DNA of 64,000 bases from Sitta carolinensis. Its lineage: Eukaryota > Chordata > Aves > Passeriformes > Sittidae. The notes beneath the pieces are model-generated. The model ran no database searches. It was not told where the DNA came from and was given only the letters and a program-made list of their open reading frames with translations. Made by a program: the position numbers and the translations under genes. Of the stretch, positions 1 through 11,231 are shown in pieces. The stretch is from assembly GCA_032173965.1 (NCBI GenBank), contig CM063288.1:13310501-13374500 (forward strand), given 5' to 3'. Position 1 is the stretch's first letter. Every line of letters starts with the position of its first letter.

Positions 1-2557
1 AGTGCTGGCTGCTTACAGTATGCTTGCTGATACCTTGTCCACCCTCATTTGAAATACGTCAATTAATTATATTACCAAAACTTTTTTTGGGAAGACAGTT
101 TTGTTCTATGCTATTTTAAATCAGCTTTTCCTAGTAATCTTTCTTTGCTTTTAAATTGCTAGCTCTTGATGCTTTTGACTTTTCAGGTACCCATATGGCA
201 CCTCCCTTGATGCACAGCCTGGAAAGTGCAGCAGTGCTAACCACTGTACAGCTAGAGCATTAGGCTGCTCTACTTCTGGAGCAGCACTGTAGCCACTATT
301 GTGAGCATTGATTTTATTGCATTTTCTTAAAATTGAACTCTCAGTGGGGAGGTGCTTTTGACATCCCACCTGGAATTTCAGCAAGCAGTTTATTCCATCA
401 TCTCCTGGTTCTATGTCTCACATTATCAGCAACTTTGTATTTGTCTTTTTAGTAGCTATTTCAGTTAAGGCGGAAGTTAAACTTCTATCAGCTTTTGTGA
501 GAGGAAACCCTCAACTGCTTCTGAAAAATCCACTCTGTTCTTGTCAATATTGCCTTGAGAGAGCAAAAGAAAACAGAGGGACTGGCTGATAAGGATTGCT
601 ACTTTAAGATCTCTGCTACAAAGTCATTGAAGTATATTGTGTTGGAAGCAATATATGTGCAGGACTGTGCAGGCTATTGTGCTACAGTGTTCACTTTGAT
701 TACAGCCACGGGGACAAGTATTACAAGCAATACCTTTGTAGTACTTCTTATCATTTTAATCTGACTTTTGTGTATCACACATTGCAGCAGTTTCTTTGAG
801 CTCCAACTCCAAGGGTCCACAAGCAGCTCCCTAAAGTCAGTAAGAACCCCAGAATTGCAGGCCTATGAGCAAACTTTGTCTACCAGCACAGAAGTGATGA
901 AAGGGTTGTGCTGTGTGTAAACTGTTCTTACAGTTAATGCAAGTTTATTCCTCTATGACTTGCTGCCAGGTCTTTAGATAGTCTCCAGATGGTTGCTGTT
1001 ACTTGCCTGTCTTTTGAATGCCTCCATAATGGCAACCCATTAAATCATCTGAGTATCTTTGCACAGATAGTCCGTTTAGGATTTTTATACATCTATTAGC
1101 ATTCTGTTGAAGTAATCTGGGAGATAGTTGTAGCTCAACAAAAGATACTTCAACTGCAATGCATTGTAGTGTCCACAGAGCTATTGGGCCCATTATGCCA
1201 GTGTATTGGGGAGTTACTGGAAAGCTCAGGCTCTGCAGGAACTCAGGCCAGGTAATGTGGTAAAACCATCCAAATCCTTAAATGCACAGGTTTTTAAGAT
1301 CAGCCTAGAAAAGATATGTCTCATTGTTATCTAGGGTTTCCTTGATGAAGCATAAATAACAAAACAGAAATCTATTGCCTAGGTCTTGCTTCTTCCTCTC
1401 TAACTGTCTGCATGTCTCTGCAAGTGAGATCGAAATCTCCTTCTCATGAAATGATTGAAAATTGCTGCCTTAAATTTTTGCCCTGTCAGTATCTTGTATC
1501 CTCCCTAGGCAAGCAGGGTCTTTGATAAAGAAGAAATTTGCTGGATGTGACTCTTACTAATAGTGTTGGGTACACACAGGTCTCAGTCCTGTGAATCCTC
1601 ATTGAAGAGTTATCTTTAACTCTGTGTCAGCTCAGCAAATTGGCCATTCAGTTTGTCCTTTCTACCTTGCCCATTGCTGTACCAGAACCAGCTGGGAAAA
1701 GGCTTCCCTGGAAGCTAATTGCTCCTAAGTGTGGTGTTCTCATTATGCCAGCCCCAATGCTGATCGTGACTGTGTTGTAGGGGGCAGGTTGGGCTTAAGC
1801 CTAGATTCTGCTTTCTGTCACCTACACAATCCCTTGCTGTGTCAGTAAATGCAATGAAGGAAATGAGAATGGGCTCCCCAGCATGGAAAAGCATCAATAT
1901 TTAGAGTTAACTACAGATGCCAAGTCATATGGCATTCTGAACCATCATCCAAGTAGGGCATCACTCAACTTATATGCAAAAAAATCTGAGAACTGAGTGA
2001 AATGAGTGATCTGACTTCCAGCTGGGTGGTAAGAACATGCTCTCAGTTTAACTTTCTGGCAAGAGATTGTGCTTTCTGATCATGGTGAGTTTGTGCAAGC
2101 TCATCAGCTGCAGTTCTCTGCTTCCATTTGTTGTTACAACAGCATGAGCTGTGCTCTCAGGCAAATGGTGACTGTTACCCCTATGAGCCATATTTCTGTG
2201 TTTTCTCTCAGGGACAAAGCCAGATGAAAGGTATCTAATTTTATACAGATGTCTGGTAATAGAAGAAGCTGAAGGTCTCCTGTGCTTCCCACGAGGCTCG
2301 TAGTTTCTCTCTTGCCCAGCAGGCAGTGTAGTGTTTGCTTGAGCTGGTTCAGGGAGAAACAGCTTTGTGGGCCGCACTGACCTTTAATGAAGACAGACCT
2401 GTTTGTGTTCATCACAAAGTGCCCATTTTGGAGACTGTGGTCCTGCTGATGCTCTGTTCACTGCAGTAAAACGTTAGATTTCTGTTGGTTTTTTGTTCCG
2501 TGCTTGTTGGAAGTGTTTTTTCATTAACCTCCCGTTCAATCATTTTTCATTTAACAG
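1..2557 (+). other. CNTNAP5: Intron (3' part) upstream of exon A
   Basis: This is the end of an intron whose 5' end lies before the window. It closes with a T-rich stretch and a TTTAACAG acceptor. I looked for the preceding family exon, which should encode the end of EGF1 and the start of the fibrinogen-like region, and did not find it. The open frames here have no protein-like pattern. I see no recognisable repeat family. Confidence 0.8.
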
Positions 2558-2759
2558 AAGATAAGATCTGGACTGCAGTGCAGCACAACAGCACAGGGCT
2601 GACCAGAGTGCAAGGAGCTGGTCCAGGAGAAGCCCTACACCATGTCCTTGAACTACAACAGCAGTGCAGAGCAGCTGGAGGCCGTGATAAACAGCGCTGA
2701 GTACTGCGAGCAGGAGGCAGCCTACCACTGCAAAAAGTCACGACTCCTCAACACCCCGA
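2558..2759 (+). CDS. CNTNAP5: CNTNAP5 exon A: start of the fibrinogen-like region, with a +1 frameshift
   Basis: The exon lies between acceptor TTTAACAG and donor A|GTAAGT. It opens with two bases completing a Glu codon and then reads [18 protein letters not shown]. The second half reads [26 protein letters not shown] and [13 protein letters not shown], the family pattern with Cys residues of the fibrinogen-like domain and an N-S-T glycosylation sequon. The two halves are in different frames. A 201-nt exon (66 full codons plus three split bases) is expected, but 202 nt are present. The extra base is one of the two G at 2626-2627, where CCAGGAGAAG stands for an expected CCAGAGAAG. Without correction the frame ends at the TGA at 2698-2700. 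The exon identity is secure. Whether the indel is biological or an assembly error cannot be decided here. Confidence 0.9.
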
Positions 2760-5329
2760 GTAAGTGCCACCATCCCAAACCTTTCCTTCTTAACTCCTAT
2801 TGATTGTACAGCAGGGCACACTGCAGCTGAGGAGAACCCAAACCAATAAAACCCCCTAATTAATAGCAGCAGTACAGAATAGAGTGCAAAACCTTTTACC
2901 GTTTTGGATTCTATTGTGCAGAGCCTGTGGTCTGGTGCAGAGGGTCTGAGCTCCACAGGGGAGTTTTCACTCTCAAATTCATGCATACCCAGACTCTGAA
3001 AACTTCTATGATGGAAAGTGCTACCTAGAAACCACAAGAAGTGTATTTAGCTGATGACAAATAGATGTGTTTATTAATTTACAGTTTTTAACCAGTATAT
3101 TAAAGATTAAAAGCATCCAGATTGCTCCAGATTCATAATTTTATGTAGGGGAGGGGTGTAACCTCTTCTGAGTCCCACAGCCCCTAATGTGATGTGTAAA
3201 GTGCTTGGTAGTACAGTTTCTGGGGCAAAACTACCTTTCCCCTAGCAATAGAAGGAATGCATTTTTCCCTTGGCTTAATGTAACAAAAAAAAAGAAATCA
3301 GAGGGTGTCATCGGTTTGTGTTTCTCTGAAGTACCAAATTTTCAGTAGCTACTCAGGATGTCTTGCTTCCAGTCAACTCTGTCATAATGTTAGGATTTTA
3401 TGTTTGTTTATCTGGAGAGTGAGTGACATTAAGGATAGACTTCTGAATGTCTACAAAGTTCCTCTGTTACTTGTAATGACTGTATTGTCCTGGTGATTAT
3501 TTGATTATTAGCAACTCTTAAATTTGCTTGTAGTTTAGAAGAAAGACCATGGAAAGCCTGAAGGGGAGCTTACAGTGGGAGTTCCTATTGTCTTAAAACC
3601 ACGTTGCCTAATGAGATGTGTCAAAACCCTCCTGGTTCCTCCAAAGTTTCTAACTCTGATGTTTATGGATCCAGTAATCAGATGCCTTACAGCCAGTTTA
3701 TTTTATAAAGCTGTGAATAATGTCTTTTGTTATCATCAGATTTACCAGCCAAGAACTGCTTGTATTGCTAATCTTTTTTTAAAGAATGAAATGTTAATAT
3801 CAGCATCCAGGCTAGAGCACAAAGGGAAAACAAGATGTGGTCATAACTGCTCATGAAGAAGTAGAATTGATGTCTTACAAGTAATTTCAGTCTTGCTGCC
3901 TTCTGTATCCCACACCACACTTTATATGGCATAAAGATAAAACCCCACAGAGGCTATTTCCAAAATGTTGTTTTAAGGATGAATGCCACAATATTGGAGC
4001 AGGTGTGCATGTGTTTATTTTTGCACATTTCTGTGAGTCACTTTGTCATGTGTATGCAGGAATGTACACTATGAATGGGTTTTGAGATGCTTCTTGTATG
4101 TGGGGGCCTCTCTAAAGTTGGAGGCACTTCCTGAGAAACAAAATTTTTTGGGAAAAAAGTAAATATAATCTTGTGTAAATTGACAGTGTGTAAACTGTGC
4201 CTCTTCATGGCTAAAGCTGTCAAACAGGCAGACTGGCTAAGAGGGCTCCTGATGGGCAGCTTATCCTTTGCTTGTCCGGGACCAAAGCTGTGGCTGAATC
4301 CTCAAGGGAAAGAATGTGGAGATGGTGTCCAGCAGTCTGGCTTGTGCTCTTGCAGCTGGTGCAGTACCACTGTGGTCCTGACAGCTGACCACACAGAAAC
4401 TTCACAAATCATTTAGTCTTTACTGCAGCTCCAACTGAGTAATAAAAAAAATAAAATTGCAATCTAGTGCTGTGCCTGTGGCAGACACCATCGTTTTTTC
4501 CCTCTTTTTTTTCTTGTTTTTGTATGCTTTTTAATTACATTTTTGAATTTTCCTTTTTTTCATCCTGAGCTTCCTCAATAGTCTAAGGCATTAAATTTGG
4601 CAAGATGTGAAACATGCTCAAAAATAACATTTCAGTTCTTGAAATGATAAGGGTAATTTGTTCTCAACTAAGTGTTATGTATTTTTGTAGAAAAGCATTA
4701 TTTTCCCCAAGGTCTATTAATTGATATTAATTTTGTAGTGAAATGCTGTTGTATTACAGAGGAACCTAGAGACCAAGTAGTGTGAACACTATAGGTGTCT
4801 TGAAGACTTCTAGGACTTAAGGAATTTCCACTCCTAAACTTGAAGATGAGCTACAAGTATGAGTGACCTCAGGGTATTTTGCTGGACTTGCTGCAGAAGG
4901 TTCTCACCTGTTGTTTTTGCCAGATTTAGGGCCAGAGCAACAAAGATCAAAACTCTCAGGTTTTGTTTCTTCATTTGACCTAGACTTCTGGTTCCCTGAA
5001 GCACTGAGTTCCTTCTGTGTTACCAGGGTATCTTAATGTGTAATTGCTGTTAATGAGCAACACTTCTGCTCTGACTGTGGAATTCAATATACAATGCCCA
5101 GGTATTAATGACAATTCTGCATCCGTACGCCCGCAGGGAATGTTACCTGACCTAATCCAGCTTGCTGAATGTCTCCACTCATTTTTACCTCTGGGCTGAG
5201 CCCAGTGGTGAATGCCTGATGGAGGGGCATCTCATAGAGTGTGTAGCTAATCTTCACAAAGTTACAGAAGTTCCTCTTCCTGCAAGAAATCCAATCCATT
5301 GCTGATCTTACTCTCATTCTGGGCTTCGA

Positions 5330-5353
5330 TTTTTTTTTTTTTTTTTTTTTTTT
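5330..5353. repeat. Poly-T homopolymer (24 nt)
   Basis: Twenty-four uninterrupted T followed by seven C. It could be the poly-A end of a minus-strand retroposed sequence, but nothing recognisable flanks it. Confidence 0.9.
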
Positions 5354-6002
5354 CCCCCCCACAAGGAGATGGAACACATGATTAGGATATTACAGCTGGT
5401 GGTATCAACACACTAAACCCTTGTCTTCAGGATCTAAATACTATCATGTCTCACAGAGATGCAATAAAAATATTTCTCTTCTCTTTTGCATCATAGTGCA
5501 AAGAGGTATGTTGTTACGTAGCAATTTTGGCTTTCTCAGCTTTGACATGGGGCAAATGGGACAAGCAAGGCATTCTAGGCTGCCTCAGAGAGAAGCCCAG
5601 GGAGACTCCTGGCTTGCATATAATTGTTCCAGTTTACATCAAGGAATTTCTCTTTCTTCTTTTGCTACTCCCTTCTGCCCTGAAGACACACTGGCACATA
5701 CTCAGCGTAGTATCCCCACTGAGTCTCTTGGGTTTATATCTGCAATGTGTCAGACATGCAATCTGGCAGTTGGCAGAGGAGTTTACTCATCTCCACCTCC
5801 TGCTGTCTGGAACAGCCTTATTGGCTCTCCCTGTCATACTACAGCTTAGCTGCAAGTGTGTCTTTGAAAGCAAAAATTAAGCTGCTCTGAACTGTAGTTT
5901 TGTACATCTCTGCCATCAGACAGATTTTCAGGAGGTTTGTGAACACAAAAGATACCTGTTCATCAAGGCATAGGTGGCTTTCTTAAGAAGGTGGCAAAGG
6001 AA

Positions 6003-6043
6003 ACCAGAAATCACAAGTCTGTATGACCAGAAATCACAAGTCT
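6003..6043. repeat. Short tandem duplication, period 23
   Basis: The 18-mer ACCAGAAATCACAAGTCT occurs at 6003-6020 and again, identical, at 6026-6043, with five bases between. The identity of the copies suggests a recent slippage event. Confidence 0.9.
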
Positions 6044-7840
6044 CCTGTAATTTCCCAGGCCTGTTGGAGAAACACATAACCAGAGCAAATCTGACAGTTG
6101 GCATTAATTAGGAAAGTAATCCACACTCCTGGGAAAAGATTGCAGACTTACCCTTACAAGTAGAGGCCAAGACAAGCAATCAGGAGAGGAGTGGGGTGGG
6201 CAGAGAGTTTGAGCTACCTTTAAATATGCTCTATGTATTCTGAGAATATGAAAAAAAAAATTAGACCCCAGGGCTTTGGTTGCCTTTCTGTGTGGAGCAT
6301 CTCAGACAATACCTAAGGAAAGAGCATGTGTACAAGGATAGATTCATGTGTGCAGGTGTATGTTTAATTAAACTGTTAACATACATGATGTTAGAAGGTA
6401 TGAAAACATTGATTGAACAAACCCCCAGCTCTTGACTGAATTTGCTCAGTTTTCTAGAAGTAGTGGGTGGACTCAAATGCTTGTCACTTGGGAAGCTTCC
6501 TCACATCCACCTTATCAAGGACTTAGCACAGTGACAGCTATATCAGTGGCAGCATGGCTTGCTTTACAATACTTGGCTGACAGACTGTCAAGGTGTAGGC
6601 AGGGACTGAGAAAAGATCAGTCCAAGAGCAAAATCAAAGAATAGGAATGTCTGTAGGTGGTGAGCTTTTCCTGACTTCTTCCTTATTTTTTTCTTTCCAG
6701 TAGAATTCCTATACCATGTCACCTTAAGCTTTGATTTCAAGCATTGATCCTAAACTACACACCTTCTCCCTGAATTTATGGTCTGTCAAGTGACACTATT
6801 ATATGACTTGCACCCAGGTTTCTACTTCTTCTCCTCCCCTTTGGCTCCCAGCTAGTCCCATATCTCAGTGCCAGGCTGCACCAGGTGCTGTCCTGCAGTC
6901 TGTGACCCCTTGTACCAGGCAGCTGGTTGCCCTTACTGGTGAACCACTGCATTTGCATTTTGTAACTTTTTATTGGAGGGAAAGATGTACTGCTGCCTCA
7001 CAGCAGGGAACACATCATAATTTCTTAGGTTAGACTTATTTCTGTTGTTGAGACAGGTCAACTTTTTATTTTCTTTATTTATGTTGCTAGAGCTTTGTCT
7101 GTGCAGGTTCCCTCCTTAGCTCCAGACGAGGCCAGTGATGTGAGAGCATAAGGTGCTCAGAAATGTCCTTCAGGGCCCTGCCTTCAGCAGTGGCTGCTGG
7201 AGAGATGCAGCTTAAGGTCAGTACACAAGCTGGTGTCTTCAGCATGTCCCTTGATATGTCCCCATCACCCACAGCTGCTCAAATAAGGGCATTAGTGTCT
7301 ATGCTAGTGCCAATCCCCTTTAGTATCCACTTTGGATCTGTTGTTCATAAACTTGTTTAATCACTTTTTGAACTTTATTAGGCTGCCTACCCTGCGGAAA
7401 GGAAAACAAGTTCCAAGAGTTCCCCACTTGCTGTTTTACAGAACTACATTTTTTAAATGTGTTTTTAACTACTGTTTTTCTCAGTGCACTGGGTTCTTGT
7501 ATTTCAGGATGCCATGAAACACAGTTTTAGAAAAGCTCATCCAGAGCTTTTATAGTGCTTTTAGTTACTCATCTAGGACTTTCACTAATCCTAGTATTTT
7601 TTCACCTGAAGTGCCCACAGTTTTTTGAGATATGGTTTTCACCAAGGTTTCACCCCTTTAGAGTAAATCTCTTTGAAGAAAGGAGTCTGAAGCCTGGGTT
7701 CTGATGGAGTATTTTACATAGATATATCAGGAGGTAATATAAAATGACCCATAACAAGCAGTCATTTACCAATGGGGTTTTCCTCAGTAGTATTTTATGT
7801 CTTTTAAATATAATTTGCAGTTTATCATTCCAGTACTTTC

Positions 7841-7943
7841 AATTGTTAATGCACTACCAGGGGACTATTTGTTCTTGTACAAAATAGCTTTAAATTGTTA
7901 TTGCATTACCAGGAAGGAGACTATTTTTCGTTGTACAAAATAA
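7841..7943. repeat. Imperfect tandem duplication, period about 52
   Basis: The segment from AATTGTTAATGCACTACCAG to TTGTACAAAATAG (7841-7886) is repeated as AATTGTTATTGCATTACCAG to TTGTACAAAATAA (7893-7943) with a few substitutions and small indels. It is an old local duplication; no function is evident. Confidence 0.85.
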
Positions 7944-8781
7944 CAGAACAGGGCAGTCTGCCCTCAAAAAGTGGCTCCTGTTGAAAGAGTGAGATAGGTG
8001 GCAGGTGTGGATTGTGTGCTGTGATTATTCTTGGGTAATTAGGATCCCTTTTTTGAGAATGATTGACTTGCCATCTGTGTTTCCATCACCATGCCTTGTC
8101 TCTCTCCCCAAAGTGGCAGTGACAGCTTCTCACAAGCACAACTTTAGACAACCTGTGCTATATTAGGAGACTTTGGAACAGAGTTCACCATAGTAATGCA
8201 ATACGTCCCCTTTAATTGTAGGGAGTGATTTAGAGGCCATTTCTAAAGATGGTTGGCTTTTGTGTGCAGCTGATTAAAATGCAGGGGGTCTAAACAGAAT
8301 ACAAAACCTGTGGTGTGGCAGAGGTAATTTGGCATGGAGCCTGCACACACCTGTATTTCCACCTGTGACTAGTGGAAATATCATTATCTCAGTTTCTGAC
8401 CATTCACTCCCCTTGCCCTGTACTTGCAGGGATGTACAGTGTGCTACAGCTGCCAAGGAAGGAATGGCAGCTACTTGCTGCCATTGCTTCTCATCCAGTC
8501 TTGTTGTGTTTCTCTGAGATCAAATGCAGCCAAGAGGCTAAGTGATGGGAAAAACATGGGAATAAATCCTTGCTCAGCTATACACTGGATGGCTTCTAAT
8601 GCAGAGGAAGGAAAGCATGTTCCCTCCTTGAAACCCATTGCAGGAGAGGGCAGGCTTACAATGCTACCTGACATAATTCTGCAGTGGCACCAGCAGAGCA
8701 AGAGTCTCCTGGGATGGCACCAGTGAACACTGGAGCAGCATTATCTGTGTTTCCTTTAGACACAATGTGTCAAGTGAATTT

Positions 8782-8816
8782 AAAAAAAAAAAAAAAACAA
8801 ACAAAAACAAAAACAA
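8782..8816. repeat. A-rich simple repeat
   Basis: Sixteen A followed by CAAA/CAAAAA units. It resembles an aged poly-A tail, but no retroposed body is recognisable upstream. Confidence 0.8.
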
Positions 8817-11164
8817 GACTTTTTAAATTGAGGACTAATGGAATAGTGAGGAGAGTGCTTCTATGGTTAACTCCTGTTTGCTTCTATTGAATACATTCTT
8901 CAAACTTCTGCTGTCACTAGATATTTCTGATGCTTTTTTGTTGTGTTTGTTTCAGTTTTTCCCTTCCTTGAATGAATTTATTTTTGTAAATCTAAGGAGC
9001 AATTTTGGAATTACACTTTTATTTTACTTTATGTTATCAAATTTCATTTAATTTGAGACCTTTTACAGTTTACATATAAAACTGACATGGAAATTATCTT
9101 TTCCAGTATACAGGAAGCTTGTTCAGGGATATTAATGAAGGTACATAGGACAGGTAAATGTAATGTAAATCTGGACAAGAGATTTTGACCCTGGATTCTG
9201 GAATTCATTGCATACACTATCATTGGTGGTTCTATGAGGAAGTCAGTCAGTGCAGTGAACTGATGCTGCAGGATGTTTACTTGACCTCTACAATCTGGTG
9301 GTTTGGGACTTTGATTCTAAAGAACTTCTGGTTTGGAGTGAAGTCAGTGATATCTTTTGTTCAACCTGTGAAAGCTGTGGGATTGTGTAAGTGCTCATAG
9401 GTCAGAAATGCCAAAATGTTGAGTCCAGGGAATTCTGCAGTCCAAATAAGAGTTTGGAAATTGATGGTTTTATGAAGCACACATGTATGCCAGAACCAAA
9501 CACATCTTAATGACACCTCTGGCTTGAGATACCCAGTTATATAAACTATTCATACACACAGATTGAAGAAAGAAAGAAGGACAGAATTCTTTCAAGCTAT
9601 TCCAGACAACATTCCCTTAATCATGGGCAGTAATAGTCTCTTTTTTTCTTTTTTTCTACTTTGTAATGTGCAAGACTCAGCATATTTTTAACTGTAAATA
9701 AATAATGGTGATTAGGAAAAAAACAGCTAATCCATGATTTGTTATATTAGTGGGTCATTAGCTATGACAGCAACCTGTCCTCCATTGAAGGCAGAAAGCA
9801 GGACTGCTGCCTGAGCAGAAAGTGTGCCTTCTCCCTCATTAGAGGCACAGCAGGGAGCGTGTTCTCATCACACTTCCATTTGTCTGCTTCTTTCAGCTGT
9901 CCTACTTTAAACATCTTGGGCTCCATTAGACTCAGATTGTCTTACTGACATTAAACTAATTCGTCTGTCAAATTTGGGCCACTGCAGAGGGATGTTTTCT
10001 GATTTTGTGGAGCAGAAGATGTAAATCATAGCAATGGAAGAGTTCTCATCTAACCTTTACTACCAAGATGCCACATGAGTGGCAGTAGTAATTTTCATTG
10101 GTATTTACATTATTTTTGAGGATAAAAAAAAAACATTTGTGGCTATAATCTCTCAGTTTTATGTGTGTTTCGGGTTCATTTGACTCCTGTTTCAGACCTG
10201 GGAGGAAAGTAGGTGCATAGCAAGGCACTTGCAAAAACTCAGATGGGAAGAAACACCTATGTTTTTGGGTTTTTTGTCCAAATTGGTTTGATCTGTCCAG
10301 GAAAACAGAGGTTTTAGAGGCTATACAAAACATATCAATAGCATAACTTAATCATATTATTAATTAGGAAATGAAACTCTATGGTTAAAAGAGACATGTT
10401 TTTGCTCTGAATTATTTGGTTAGTGCTCAGATTCATTGCTTGTAAATCTGAAGTCCAGGAATTTTACCCCCATTGCAGTTTGAAAGTAGCCTGTGGAAAA
10501 TTTATTTTCATGTTTGCAAGAGTGAACACAGAGACAGGAGAAAAGGATCTACAAGAACCAGCTGAAGGCAGCATTTTGACCTTACTTGGTGTTCAAACAA
10601 CAAGGGAACAAAAATTTTCCCTAAGCAAAACACTAAACTAAGTACTCTTACATGAGCTATCTGGTGTTAAGGAGGACATAAAAAATAGCTCTTCTAAGTG
10701 TCTCTTACTCCCTTTTGTAAAAAGAACACCCCAAAATGTAGAGAATTTTTGGAGAAAATGTCTCTGGACACTGGGGAAAAAAAGTTGTGAACTTCTTCCT
10801 CTCTCAAGAAGCATCTAAAGGCAATTTAGAATTGTTTACATCCCCCCAACCTGGACTGATCTGGAGAGGAGCAGATCTGACTGAGACTTGAAAAGTACCT
10901 AGAAAGATGTGATGACCTGAAAGAAAATAACCCTTTTAAAACCTTCTTTAGAGAAGCCTTTTTGTTGTCTGTTTGGCCCAAAAGATTGAAAACAAAAATG
11001 AAAAACCTTTTGAGCCTGAATCATTTCCAAGTCCTTTTGACAAGAGAAAGACTCAGACTGGTTTATCCAAAGCGTGTATTCCCACTTGAGCTGTCCAGGA
11101 CTCAACATCAAGAGCCTTCTTCCTTTACTCTCTAGAACAGAATTCAGAAGCCCCAGAATAAAAG

Positions 11165-11231
11165 TTTTTTTGTTTTGTTTTGGGTTTTGTTTTTTTTTTG
11201 GAGGGGGGTGTTTTGGTTTTTGGGGGTGTTT
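11165..11231 (+). repeat. G/T-only low-complexity tract
   Basis: Almost purely G and T on the plus strand, with G-runs of 3, 2, 6, 2 and 5 separated by T-runs. It is a possible weak G-quadruplex or R-loop-prone site in the transcript. No homology is recognised. Confidence 0.8.

Noticed and set aside
2485..2700. A 71-codon frame from an ATG before exon A
   Set aside because: It reads intron sequence into exon A and, after the extra base, a wrong frame; it is not a separate gene or a true start.
5421..5880. Overlapping 142- and 117-codon plus-strand open frames
   Set aside because: Two frames open over the same stretch with low-complexity hydrophobic content and no motif; typical of intronic chance frames.
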